DNA from: an uncultured Lachnospiraceae bacterium
GTDB taxonomy: Bacteria; Bacillota; Clostridia; Lachnospirales; Lachnospiraceae
Length of the DNA: 56,936 nt
Direction: 5' to 3'
Assembly (NCBI GenBank): GCA_902777355.1
Contig: CACYTU010000026.1
Location: 1 to 56,936 of the forward strand
Position numbers and translations under genes: made by a program. A model generated the notes under the pieces. The model saw nothing but the letters and a program-made list of their open reading frames with translations, ran no database searches and was not told where the DNA came from. How positions within the stretch are numbered: position 1 is the first letter of the stretch; every line of letters begins with the position of its first letter. Below are positions 42,733-51,025 of the stretch, piece after piece.

Positions 42733-42774
42733 AAGACACCCATGCCGCATATCATTCGGCATCGGGTGTCTTTT
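42733..42774. terminator. Bidirectional terminator between rfbA and gpsA
   Basis: AAAAGACACCCATGCCG pairs with CGGCATCGGGTGTCTTTT around a 9-nt loop. A-tract on one side and T-tract on the other serve both convergent genes. Confidence 0.9.
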
Positions 42775-42802
42775 CTTATGACACGGCCTGAACAATGTAT
42801 TT

Positions 42803-42905
42803 CCGCATCGCAGACGCCGGTTCATCACTTAGTAAAATCCGCATCGCAGACGTCGGTCCATCACTTAGTAAAATCCGCATCGCAGACGCCGGTTCATCAC
42901 TTAGT
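42803..42905. repeat. 36-bp tandem repeat carrying copies of the gpsA 3' end
   Basis: Three units at exactly 36-bp spacing (42803, 42839, 42875). Each contains TCACTTAGTA, the complement of the last Thr, Lys and stop codons of gpsA. The real stop complement is at 42897-42899, with copies at 42861 and 42825. So the gene's end has been duplicated downstream. Confidence 0.92.
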
Positions 42906-44030
42906 AGAGAGATAGCCTCCGCGGATCGCCTCGGAAAGAAGCCTTGCGAAATAGTACTCCCCTTCTGCCGCAGGCATCTCCGATTTCTTCCTTCTGCCCA
43001 TAAGCTGGGCCGCTGCATCTCCGGGATCAGTTCCACAGCGGACCACTCCGTCCATGAAGGAGACGATCGGCATTTCCACGCCGTACTGGGTCGCAAGCCG
43101 GACCGCCGCGGGAATGGCATTGATTCCCTCTACGACCATCCCGACCTTTTCGACTGCTTCCTCCGGTGTGCAGCCCTGCCCGATCAGGAAGCCGGCGCGG
43201 TTATTGCGGCTGTGGCGGCTGGTCGCCGTGACAATGAGGTCACCGACGCCTGCCAGGCCGTAAAAAGTCTGTTCCGAACACCCCATTTTGACTCCCAGGC
43301 GCACGATCTCAGCAAGCCCCCGGGTGATCAGAGCAGCGCGGGCATTATCTCCGTACCCCATTCCCGCAGCGACACCTGCGGAAAGAGCAATGATATTTTT
43401 CAGTGCACCGCAGAGCTCAACTCCCTTGACGTCCGTGTTGGTATAGACACGCATACATGTGGGCCTGTCAGCGGGTCCCATGAAAATATCCTGGACCAGT
43501 TCAGCAGCTGCTGTGTCCTCACAGGCAGACACGATCGTTGTGGGCATATCCATCGCCACTTCTTCGGCGTGTGTCGGGCCCGAGAGCGCGACAATGCGGA
43601 AGTCCCGGGGACCTGTTTCCTTTCCTTCTGCGCTTTTATCTTCAGAGTCTTCCATCCTCTCCAATTCGCTCCGGATGACTTCTGACATGGTCATCAGAGT
43701 ATTTGCTTCAATTCCCTTGGCCACATCGACGATCACCTGCCCGTCCGGTATATATTTGCGGGCAGCAGCCGCGGTTCCGCGCACAAAGACAGAGGGCACG
43801 GCAAAAAGCAGGATATCTTTGTCCCTGCACACCTCCTCGATAGATTTAGTGAATTGTAATTCCTCCGGAATCACCATATCGGGGAGTTTGGGATGCCTGC
43901 GGCTCTCTTGAAATGCGTCGATCTCCTGCCCGATCGCCGACCAGACGATCACCTCATTTCCCGCATTGCAGAGCATACGCGCAAGTGCCATTCCCCATGT
44001 TCCGGCACCGAGAACACCTATTTTTCTCAT
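42897..44030 (-). CDS. gpsA: Glycerol-3-phosphate dehydrogenase (NAD(P)+)
   Basis: A 377-residue GpsA, longer than the typical ~335. The Rossmann motif is MRKIGVLGAGTWGMALARML. It continues with AVPSVFVRGTAAAARKYIPDGQ, LSGPTHAEEVAM, then VELCGALKNIIALSAGVAAGMGYGDN with the catalytic Lys, and CSEQTFYGLAGVGDLIVT. It makes sn-glycerol-3-phosphate for phospholipid synthesis. Extra length comes from an acidic insertion around residues 125-145 (EDSEDKSAEGKETGPRD) and a C-terminal tail. GGAGG lies 14 nt upstream, a long spacing. Confidence 0.95.
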   Translation of the reverse strand: MRKIGVLGAGTWGMALARMLCNAGNEVIVWSAIGQEIDAFQESRRHPKLPDMVIPEELQFTKSIEEVCRDKDILLFAVPSVFVRGTAAAARKYIPDGQVIVDVAKGIEANTLMTMSEVIRSELERMEDSEDKSAEGKETGPRDFRIVALSGPTHAEEVAMDMPTTIVSACEDTAAAELVQDIFMGPADRPTCMRVYTNTDVKGVELCGALKNIIALSAGVAAGMGYGDNARAALITRGLAEIVRLGVKMGCSEQTFYGLAGVGDLIVTATSRHSRNNRAGFLIGQGCTPEEAVEKVGMVVEGINAIPAAVRLATQYGVEMPIVSFMDGVVRCGTDPGDAAAQLMGRRKKSEMPAAEGEYYFARLLSEAIRGGYLSTK

Positions 44031-44162
44031 TCCTGTAATGATAACCTCCTCAAAAAATCACTTAATCCGGGATCGGCCGGTAAGGCCTGTCATTTATTAT
44101 ATATCCAATTCCGGATTTGTGTCTATTCCAGCCGGTCCTCCGGTCACGGACGCTCTGTTCAC

Positions 44163-44327
44163 GTTACAGTTCAGGCCCACCTGATTCTTGGAGCGCCTTT
44201 TGTGCATTGCTGTAGAGGCGGGCCTTGAAAAACGCCGGTACTTGCTTTTTGCAAGCCCTGGGGAGCGTCCCGCCGAAACTGTGATGCACAAAAGGCGTAT
44301 TGTTTTCAGCATGGCCTGAACTGTAAC
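44163..44327. repeat. 165-nt nested palindrome upstream of gpsA
   Basis: GTTACAGTTCAGGCC (44163-44177) pairs perfectly with GGCCTGAACTGTAAC (44313-44327). Nested inside, 14 bp at 44194-44207 pair perfectly with 44284-44297 (ATGCACAAAAGGCG). Then GGCGGG (44217) pairs with CCCGCC (44269), and CTTGC-TTTTT-GCAAG (44241-44255) forms the tip. No coding potential. A further imperfect stem (GTTCACGGAGTTTTGG with CCTCAAAACTTCGTGAA) follows to about 44384. Could be a structured RNA or a foldback mobile element. Confidence 0.7.
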
Positions 44328-44456
44328 CTGTTCACGGAGTTTTGGTTCATTTTTCTGTCTCCTCAAAACTTCGTGAATAATAACGTTCACGGGCCGTTTA
44401 AATTCCCTGTCCGGTTTCTTTTTCTGCAGAAGCTTCGCGCCAGGGCTCAGCTTTTT

Positions 44457-47357
44457 TCAAATCACTCTGCCCATGTCATTGAGAGAAATGAATCGGGCAA
44501 GCGGACCATCATCTGTCCCTCCATCGCGCTGCAGATGTCCTGAGCCGCCCTCTCCGACTCCTTTCTTTTCTGATTCTATTGTTTTTTCTATTATTTTTCC
44601 CTGGTCCGCCTTCTTTTCACGCTCTGCTTCTTTTTCCCGCTCTGCCAGCAGGTCTGTGCGGTGGATCTGTAAGGCACTCAGGGCTTCCTCGGGAAACTCT
44701 ATGTTATTACTTCGGAAGGCCTCCCCGATGATCTGCTCAGGACGCAGGTTTTCCCCGACCCTTGAGCACACGCACATATGAATTTCATCTTCCGGACAGG
44801 AAAAAGAATAGATCAGGGGTTTCATATCAAGCGTGCGGAATCCCTTCTTTGTCTCCTTGGTCCAGAGGATCTTCTCCTGTCCGACGAATGACATGAGGAT
44901 CTCTCTCCAGTTTTCAGGAACCGCAAAGTTCTTTCGGAACTTCACGCTGTACTCTGCTGCCGCCACGACCGACATGGCCTTTTGAGGCTTTCTGGCATTT
45001 CCGCCGCCCCCAGCGGGAACCGTCTCCCCGATCTGCCTGAAATCCAGGATTTCCAGCCCTTCCGGCATCAGCGGCCTCAGCTGCTCCAGGGCATGTTCTG
45101 TGCTGATCGGACTCCTGATCTCTATATCGACATATTCCCCTGTGCTGGTCAGTCCCAGGCCCAGCGGCATCGCTGTAGACATGATCATGCGGGGAGTGAT
45201 TCCGTCCGAATAGCGGATGTCGATATCCGTGCGGCGGATACATTTCTGCAGAAAGCGCATCAGTTCCAGATGACCGATAAATTTCATGGGACCATATTTG
45301 GCCAGGCGCATACGGATTTTGATACAGATCTCTTCAGTATCCTCTCCGGAATCCTCTCCGGAAACCGTCCCGGGTCCGGCCCCGTTTTCAGTGCCCTTGG
45401 CTTCCGGCAGAACTTCAGCTTGTCTGCCGCTCCCCGCTGCCGGAGGCTCTTTTAATTCGAAAGATTCCGGTCCGGCCGCCGCTGTTTTCCCTCTCAGGCA
45501 CACGCCGCAGCCGTAGGAAGCAGCTCCGCACCCGCTGCAGGACTCCCTGCAGTTGGGGGTCAGCTGTGCTTTCTGCGCCTTTTCCCACTCCCTGCGCAGG
45601 AAGTCGCGTCGAACGCCTATATCGATGAAGTCCCAGGGGAAAATCTCATCTTCTTCTCTCTCCCTCAGGGTATAAAAATCCATATCGAAACCTATTTTCT
45701 CTGCCGCCTGTTCCCATCTGGCATATTTCCAGGTCTCCAGCCAGCAGTCAAAGACGGCGCCCATGCGATAGGCCTCCAGGATCAGGTCCGCGGTCCTGCG
45801 GTCCCCCCGGGCCAGAACGCCTTCTAGGAAAATCATCTCCGCGTCGTGCCAGCTGTAGCGTATACTCCTGTGATTGTGGGAGGCGTAGATCGCGTGGTTG
45901 ACCTCGGCCGCAAAGCCAAGATAATCTCCCGCGTGGAACATGGGAGCCCACTGGAAGGGGGTAAAGGGCTTGGGGACAAAAAAGGATGTGCTGACCGTGA
46001 TCTGGCAGCGCCCGTTCCGCTTCTGCTTAGGTACCTCCTCATAATAAGCCGCAGAAATTTTATTCGCGAGGTCGGAGATTGCTGTGCGGTCTTCCGATGT
46101 CTCTGCGGGAAGTCCGAGCATAAAATATAGTTTGACCTTGTTCCAGCCTCCCCGGAAAGCCTCTCTGGCTCCTGTGAGAATATCCTCTTCTGTGATTCCC
46201 TTGTTGATCACATCGCGAAGGCGCTGGGAACCCGCTTCCGGCGCAAAGGTCAGACTGCTCCTGCGGACGTCCTGTACCCTGGCCATGAGGTCCAGTGAAA
46301 AAGCGTCGATCCTGAGAGAAGGCACCTGGAGCTTGACCCGCTCCTCTTCGTAGCGGTCTGAGACATAGTCCACGATTTCATGGATACAGGAATAATCGCT
46401 TGAACTCAGAGAACTCAGCAGTATATCGTCCTGCCCCGTACTGCCCAGCATGGAATCCGCATAAGCCTCGACGGTCGTCAGATCTCTCTCCCGATTGGGG
46501 CGGTAGATCATGCCCGCCTGACAGAAACGGCATCCCCTGATGCAGCCGCGCATGAGTTCTACAGCCACACGGTCCTGTGTCACTGTGATAAAGGGAACCA
46601 GAGGTTTGACCGGATAAGGAGTGCTGTCCAGATCAGCCGCCGCCTGCCGTCTCACGACAGATGGCACATCCGGGTATTTGGGCCGGAATGCGCTGACAGT
46701 TCCGTCATCTCCATACTCCACTTCGTAGAGAGAGGGAACATAAATTCCCGGGATCTGCGCGGCGGCGCGCAGAAAAGCCTCCCTCCCCTCTCCGCGCTCC
46801 TTCATGGAGCGGTACAGATCAAGCAGGGCATCATAGGAGGTCTCTCCTTCTCCTATATAAAAGAGGTCAAAAAAACGCGCGACCGGCTCCGGATTACAGG
46901 CACAGGGCCCTCCTCCAATGACGATCGGGTCCTCTTCCGTTCTTTCGGAGGCCTCCAGCGGAATCCCCGACAGATCCAGAATGTGCAGGATATTTGAGTA
47001 GCAGAGTTCAAACTGAAGGGTGATCCCCAGAAAGTCAAAACTCCTGACAGGATCCTGGGATTCCAGAGCAAACAGAGGGATCCTGTGTTTCCTGAGCAGA
47101 TGATCCATGTCGACCCAGGGCGAAAATACCCTCTCGCACCAGGTGTCCTCTCTGCGGTTGAAAAGCTCATACAGAATCTGGATTCCCAGATGGGACATAC
47201 CGATCTCATACAGATCCGGAAAGCACATGACAAACCGGATCGGAATGTCTCTGTCCTTTCGCACCGCGTTCATTTCATTACCCAGATACCGCGCAGGCTT
47301 CTGAACCTGCAGCAGAAGTTCGTCCGGCAGAGCCGGTTTTCCAAAATTCATATCCAT
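44457..47357 (-). CDS. B12-binding-domain radical SAM protein fused to DUF2344 (TIGR03960/TIGR03936)
   Basis: A 966-residue protein. The N-terminal part (to about residue 640) is a TIGR03960-type radical SAM enzyme: a B12-binding-like segment (FVMCFPDLYEIGMSHLGIQI), then the CxxxCxxC cluster motif in RGCIRGCRFCQAGMI, then TFAPEAGSQRLRDVIN. A Cys-rich patch follows (CRESCSGCGAASYGCGVC). The C-terminal part is DUF2344 (RMRLAKYGPMKFIGHLELMR) with a long Lys/Glu-rich tail. The fusion is common in Clostridia; its reaction is unknown, and elsewhere it is linked to ribonuclease G and ribosomal genes, absent here. Weak leader (AAGG) before the start. Confidence 0.9.
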   Translation of the reverse strand: MDMNFGKPALPDELLLQVQKPARYLGNEMNAVRKDRDIPIRFVMCFPDLYEIGMSHLGIQILYELFNRREDTWCERVFSPWVDMDHLLRKHRIPLFALESQDPVRSFDFLGITLQFELCYSNILHILDLSGIPLEASERTEEDPIVIGGGPCACNPEPVARFFDLFYIGEGETSYDALLDLYRSMKERGEGREAFLRAAAQIPGIYVPSLYEVEYGDDGTVSAFRPKYPDVPSVVRRQAAADLDSTPYPVKPLVPFITVTQDRVAVELMRGCIRGCRFCQAGMIYRPNRERDLTTVEAYADSMLGSTGQDDILLSSLSSSDYSCIHEIVDYVSDRYEEERVKLQVPSLRIDAFSLDLMARVQDVRRSSLTFAPEAGSQRLRDVINKGITEEDILTGAREAFRGGWNKVKLYFMLGLPAETSEDRTAISDLANKISAAYYEEVPKQKRNGRCQITVSTSFFVPKPFTPFQWAPMFHAGDYLGFAAEVNHAIYASHNHRSIRYSWHDAEMIFLEGVLARGDRRTADLILEAYRMGAVFDCWLETWKYARWEQAAEKIGFDMDFYTLREREEDEIFPWDFIDIGVRRDFLRREWEKAQKAQLTPNCRESCSGCGAASYGCGVCLRGKTAAAGPESFELKEPPAAGSGRQAEVLPEAKGTENGAGPGTVSGEDSGEDTEEICIKIRMRLAKYGPMKFIGHLELMRFLQKCIRRTDIDIRYSDGITPRMIMSTAMPLGLGLTSTGEYVDIEIRSPISTEHALEQLRPLMPEGLEILDFRQIGETVPAGGGGNARKPQKAMSVVAAAEYSVKFRKNFAVPENWREILMSFVGQEKILWTKETKKGFRTLDMKPLIYSFSCPEDEIHMCVCSRVGENLRPEQIIGEAFRSNNIEFPEEALSALQIHRTDLLAEREKEAEREKKADQGKIIEKTIESEKKGVGEGGSGHLQRDGGTDDGPLARFISLNDMGRVI

Positions 47358-47628
47358 GTACTATAACCTTATTTTCTGTTTTCCGCTTTCCGCTCCAGGG
47401 CGCAGCCTGCTGTATATTTGATGCGGGCGCCACTTGTTGCAATTGTAATCTGACGCTCTTCATGATAGACTATTCGGAGCGCGTTGTACAACAATTTCAA
47501 TTTACAGCATGCTTGTGGCTATGGGCGAGTGCGCGTAAACATGTATGATATAGCCACGCGCTGAATCCGGCTGCGGACAAAGAACCCGTTAACCTGTTTA
47601 TTATTTCTGTAACCGAAAAGAGGGACGT
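47358..47628. other. Divergent promoter region of radical SAM and antiporter genes
   Basis: The 271-bp gap should contain both promoters. No clear sigma-A pair, riboswitch or hairpin stood out. Confidence 0.4.
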
Positions 47629-49026
47629 ATGAATCAAGAAGGAAAAACAATAAGACCCAACCCCGCAGCCCTGCTGCCGATCATCCTGTTTCTTGTGCTC
47701 TATCTGGGAAACGGAATCTTTTTCGAATATATCGCAAAAGAAGAAGGGCAGATGGGCTTCTATGTCGTTTCCGTCGTGTTGGCGTTTTCAATCTCGCTGA
47801 TCGCTGCTTTTATCCAGAACCCCGGCAGAACCTTTGATGAAAAAATCCACATCTGCGCAGAGGGAATAGGTGATGACAATATCGTCACGATGCTGTTTAT
47901 TTTTATTCTGGCGGGTGCCTTCAGCGGAATCGCCTCCGAGGCGGGCGGCGCTTCCAGTACCGCCAATCTCCTGCTCAGCATCATCCCGGCCAGATTCGCT
48001 GTACCAGGCCTTTTCATCATCGCCTGCCTGATCTCCATGGCTATGGGCACCAGTGTGGGAACGATCACCGTGCTCGCCCCCATCGCCTGTGAAGTGTCCA
48101 AAAACGGCAGACTTTTCCTGCCTCTATGTGTGGGAATCGTTGTCGGCGGAGCTATGTTCGGAGACAATCTTTCCTTTATTTCCGACACGACGATAGCCGC
48201 CACCAAGACGCAGGGTGTAGAGATGAAGGACAAGTTCCGGACCAATATCAAGGTGGCCGTCCCCTCCGCCCTGATCACTTTTGTGATCCTGATCGTCTAC
48301 GCTCTCATGAACCGGGGCGTGAATATCGGAGATTTCGAATACAACATTCTGCAGGCGATCCCCTATTTTATCGTCCTGGTACTCTCGATCATCGGCATCA
48401 ACGTATTCATCGTGCTGATCACCGGCTCACTTCTGTTCATCCTGGTCGGCATGATCACAGGCTCTCTGACCTACGCCAGCGCCCTCTCCTCCATGGGAGG
48501 CGGTATTTCCGGTATGTTCGAGACTATGATCGTCACGATCCTGGTAGCTTCGATCGCGGCTCTGATGCGGGCCAACGGCGGTTTTGCCGCCATCCTCTCT
48601 TTCATCCGCAACAAGGCGGACAGCCGGCGCGGAGGCATGTTCGGAATCGCATTCCTGACCGCCTTCATGGATGTTGCGACCGCAAACAACACTGTTGCCA
48701 TCGTCATCGCCGCCCCGATCGCCAGGGATATCACAGAGGAATACAAAGTAGACCCCAAGGTGACCGCGTCTCTCCTGGATACCTGCTCCTGTATCATGCA
48801 GGGCATCATTCCCTACGGCGCACAGCTGCTGGTCGCGGCCAATATCGCCAAGATCGCCAGTTTCTCCCTGATTCCCTTCCTCTTCTATCCCTTCATCCTT
48901 GCTGTCTTCGTAGTCCTCTCTATCCTTATCAGCGGTGGTTCAGGACGATCAGCCGGGACTGAAAAGGCAGGAAATACCGGAAATGCTAAGAACCCCCGGA
49001 AGAGCCGCCGGAAGAACCGGAAGTAA
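47629..49026 (+). CDS. NhaC-family Na+/H+ antiporter
   Basis: A 465-residue membrane protein of about eleven helices with NhaC-type motifs: FSGIASEAGGASSTANLLLS, ISMAMGTSVGTITVLAPIA, GAMFGDNLSFISDTTIAATK and DVATANNTVAIVIAAPIARD. It would exchange Na+ for H+ or an organic acid. It ends in a basic tail (RKSRRKNRK); a 32-bp unit that includes the last codon and stop is repeated twice downstream. GAGGGACGT precedes the start. Confidence 0.92.
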   Translation: MNQEGKTIRPNPAALLPIILFLVLYLGNGIFFEYIAKEEGQMGFYVVSVVLAFSISLIAAFIQNPGRTFDEKIHICAEGIGDDNIVTMLFIFILAGAFSGIASEAGGASSTANLLLSIIPARFAVPGLFIIACLISMAMGTSVGTITVLAPIACEVSKNGRLFLPLCVGIVVGGAMFGDNLSFISDTTIAATKTQGVEMKDKFRTNIKVAVPSALITFVILIVYALMNRGVNIGDFEYNILQAIPYFIVLVLSIIGINVFIVLITGSLLFILVGMITGSLTYASALSSMGGGISGMFETMIVTILVASIAALMRANGGFAAILSFIRNKADSRRGGMFGIAFLTAFMDVATANNTVAIVIAAPIARDITEEYKVDPKVTASLLDTCSCIMQGIIPYGAQLLVAANIAKIASFSLIPFLFYPFILAVFVVLSILISGGSGRSAGTEKAGNTGNAKNPRKSRRKNRK

Positions 49027-49112
49027 TTGATAGTAATAGGAAGAAGAACCGGAAGTAATTGATAGTAATAGGAAGAAGAACCGGAAGTAATTGAAAGTAA
49101 TACAAATAAGAA
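49017..49112 (+). repeat. 32-bp tandem repeat that includes the antiporter gene's stop codon
   Basis: Three units starting at 49017, 49049 and 49081 open CCGGAAGTAATTGA. The first contains the antiporter's final Arg-Lys codons and TAA (49024-49026). The other two lie downstream. Confidence 0.92.
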
Positions 49113-49223
49113 ATACCAGAGCGTCCAGGTAAAACCGGGACGCTGCAGGCCGGACGTCTGCCTGCCCCCGTCTGCCTGCCCGCATGCAGTCTCTGCCATG
49201 ACATAAGAATTGACATAAGAATT

Positions 49224-49284
49224 CCCCGGAAGTGCTTCTTCACCGGACTGATGTCCTGCGAAGAACCGCTTTCCGGGGTTTTTT
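49224..49284 (+). terminator. Long-stem terminator after the antiporter gene
   Basis: CCCCGGAA..GCTTCTTC pairs with GAAGAA..TTTCCGGGG across a roughly 18-nt loop, followed by six T. It lies in the convergent gap with lepB; T-run only on the plus strand. Confidence 0.75.
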
Positions 49285-49300
49285 ATCATTTTATCGCTGT

Positions 49301-50326
49301 TTATTCGTACCATTCGCCATGTTGAAGAATTCTGAATTTCCGGAAATAGGTAAAAATAGCTTTCCCGAGAATCTTCTTTTTCCGGACGAAGGAATAATCG
49401 ACCGCCTCTTCCCATGTATCCGCAAGGCCTTCCTCCATTGCGTTCTGCGCCCAGTAGCGGGCATCCTCCGACCAGTTGCGGTTGTCCCCCAGCATGAAAT
49501 AGCTGTCTTCGGGCACTTCAAAAGTGAAGTCGGTGTTCTTCTCAACCCACTTTTCCTTGAGATACCCCTCATTCAGGGGCTCCGGGGAGTCATCAATATA
49601 TATTTTTGCGTCCTTAATGCGGACTGTTTCTCCAGGCAGGCCTATGATCCTCTTTATATAAATCCTGTGCTCATCGACCGGATAATGGAAAATAACAATA
49701 TCTCCGCGCTGTGGTTCACTGAACCAGTAGCTGAACCTGGAACCGATCAGCCGGTCATGCGTCATGATAGTATCTTCCATTGACCCGGACGGAATGACTG
49801 CATTAATGATGATGAACTGGGTGAGAAAGAGGGCGAAAATGAACATGATGACGAAAGATTTCACCCAGCTGACCACCTCTTCGACAAAGGCACTCCTGCG
49901 TGCCTCGCTTCTGATCCTCTCTTTCTCCGCTTCATCATCAGCAGCTTCCGGTCCCTTGTCAGGCTCAATCTCAGGAGTGATCTGCTCCCCCGGGACTATA
50001 TTTTCTTTCTCTTCCGTAATCGTCTTCTCCTCCCGGGCAATATTAATTCTGTCTTCCCCGCTGCTTCCGGATTTATTCACTTCAGTTTCATTCACTTCAG
50101 TTTTCTTCACTTCAGTCTTATGCGCTTTAGTTTTATTCACTTCAGCTTTATTCACTTCAGCCTCATTTACATCAACTGCCGGCGAAGGATCATTTCCTGT
50201 ATAGCCCCCGCTCACAGCAGCAGGAATATTTTCCGCCGTCCGCTCCGCGGCTGCTCTCTCGTCTGCCACCTTTTCCGCTTCAATCCTTCCGTTCACTTCT
50301 TCCACTGTTCTTCCACAATCTGTCAC
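49301..50326 (-). CDS. lepB: Signal peptidase I with long repetitive N-terminal extension
   Basis: A 341-residue type I signal peptidase. A single transmembrane helix (SFVIMFIFALFLTQFIIINA) is followed by the catalytic Ser in VIPSGSMEDTI and catalytic Lys in YIKRIIGLPGE; the C-terminal box GDNRNWSEDARYW is present. It cleaves signal peptides at the outer face of the membrane. Unlike typical ~180-residue Gram-positive forms, about 155 residues precede the helix, highly charged, with a five-residue repeat (E-V-N-K/E-T/A) near residues 53-87. The GTG start overlaps the stop codon of the SGNH gene by 4 nt, so translation is coupled. Confidence 0.92.
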   Translation of the reverse strand: MTDCGRTVEEVNGRIEAEKVADERAAAERTAENIPAAVSGGYTGNDPSPAVDVNEAEVNKAEVNKTKAHKTEVKKTEVNETEVNKSGSSGEDRINIAREEKTITEEKENIVPGEQITPEIEPDKGPEAADDEAEKERIRSEARRSAFVEEVVSWVKSFVIMFIFALFLTQFIIINAVIPSGSMEDTIMTHDRLIGSRFSYWFSEPQRGDIVIFHYPVDEHRIYIKRIIGLPGETVRIKDAKIYIDDSPEPLNEGYLKEKWVEKNTDFTFEVPEDSYFMLGDNRNWSEDARYWAQNAMEEGLADTWEEAVDYSFVRKKKILGKAIFTYFRKFRILQHGEWYE

Positions 50327-50991
50327 TTATCTTCCGGATCCGGTATCTGCCGGAGAACCTCTGTCATATATTGGGCAAAGGCTGCATGTCCCTCCTCAGA
50401 GAGATGGACTCCGTCAAAGGCAAAGGACAGCGGCCACTCCGAGGCGTCCGCAAAAAGAACCTTCCGGTATCTGGCCAGTTCCCTGTAATATTGCGACAGT
50501 TTCCTTCCTTCCTCCTCGTATATATCAGTGTAACTCTTGTCCCCTGATACATAGGGTTCCTCGTAAGACATGTCCACGAGCTTGATCGCGGGAGGGGCGA
50601 TGAGAAGAATCTGAAGATCCTTTCCCTGATTTCCCGCAGCCGCTTTCACAAAAGTCAGAAGCTCGTTCATCATTCCGGCTGTCTTTGCGGCGCTGGGACG
50701 CAGCGTCCCCAGCAGGTCGTTGGTCCCGAGCATGACCGCGAAAAGGTCAAGAGGCAGCGCCCTCTGCACCAGACTGCGCAGATAATCCCATTCATATCTG
50801 GTCACAGGGACAGCCCTGCCCGGAAGGCCGTCCGACTCAATCTGCCATGTGTCTGCAAGATTATTCTGAAGGATCGTTGTCCAGCGCTGCTCGCGGGGAT
50901 AGCGTCCTCCCATAAAGCCGGCGGGATCGTATCCGAAGGTATTCGAATCACCGAAAAAAAATGCTTTTCTTATTTTGTTTTCTCTATCCAT
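50323..50991 (-). CDS. SGNH/GDSL-type hydrolase
   Basis: A 222-residue single-domain SGNH hydrolase. Block I FFFGDSNTFGYDP holds the Ser nucleophile, block III MLGTNDLL the Asn, and block V DGVHLSEEGH the Asp/His pair. No signal peptide is visible, so it is probably cytoplasmic. It resembles arylesterase/acetylxylan-type esterases but the substrate is unknown. AAGGATTT precedes the start. Translationally coupled to lepB. Confidence 0.9.
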   Translation of the reverse strand: MDRENKIRKAFFFGDSNTFGYDPAGFMGGRYPREQRWTTILQNNLADTWQIESDGLPGRAVPVTRYEWDYLRSLVQRALPLDLFAVMLGTNDLLGTLRPSAAKTAGMMNELLTFVKAAAGNQGKDLQILLIAPPAIKLVDMSYEEPYVSGDKSYTDIYEEEGRKLSQYYRELARYRKVLFADASEWPLSFAFDGVHLSEEGHAAFAQYMTEVLRQIPDPEDK

Positions 50992-51025
50992 AAATCCTTA
51001 TTCTTGTTCAGCCGCTTACCCCATG

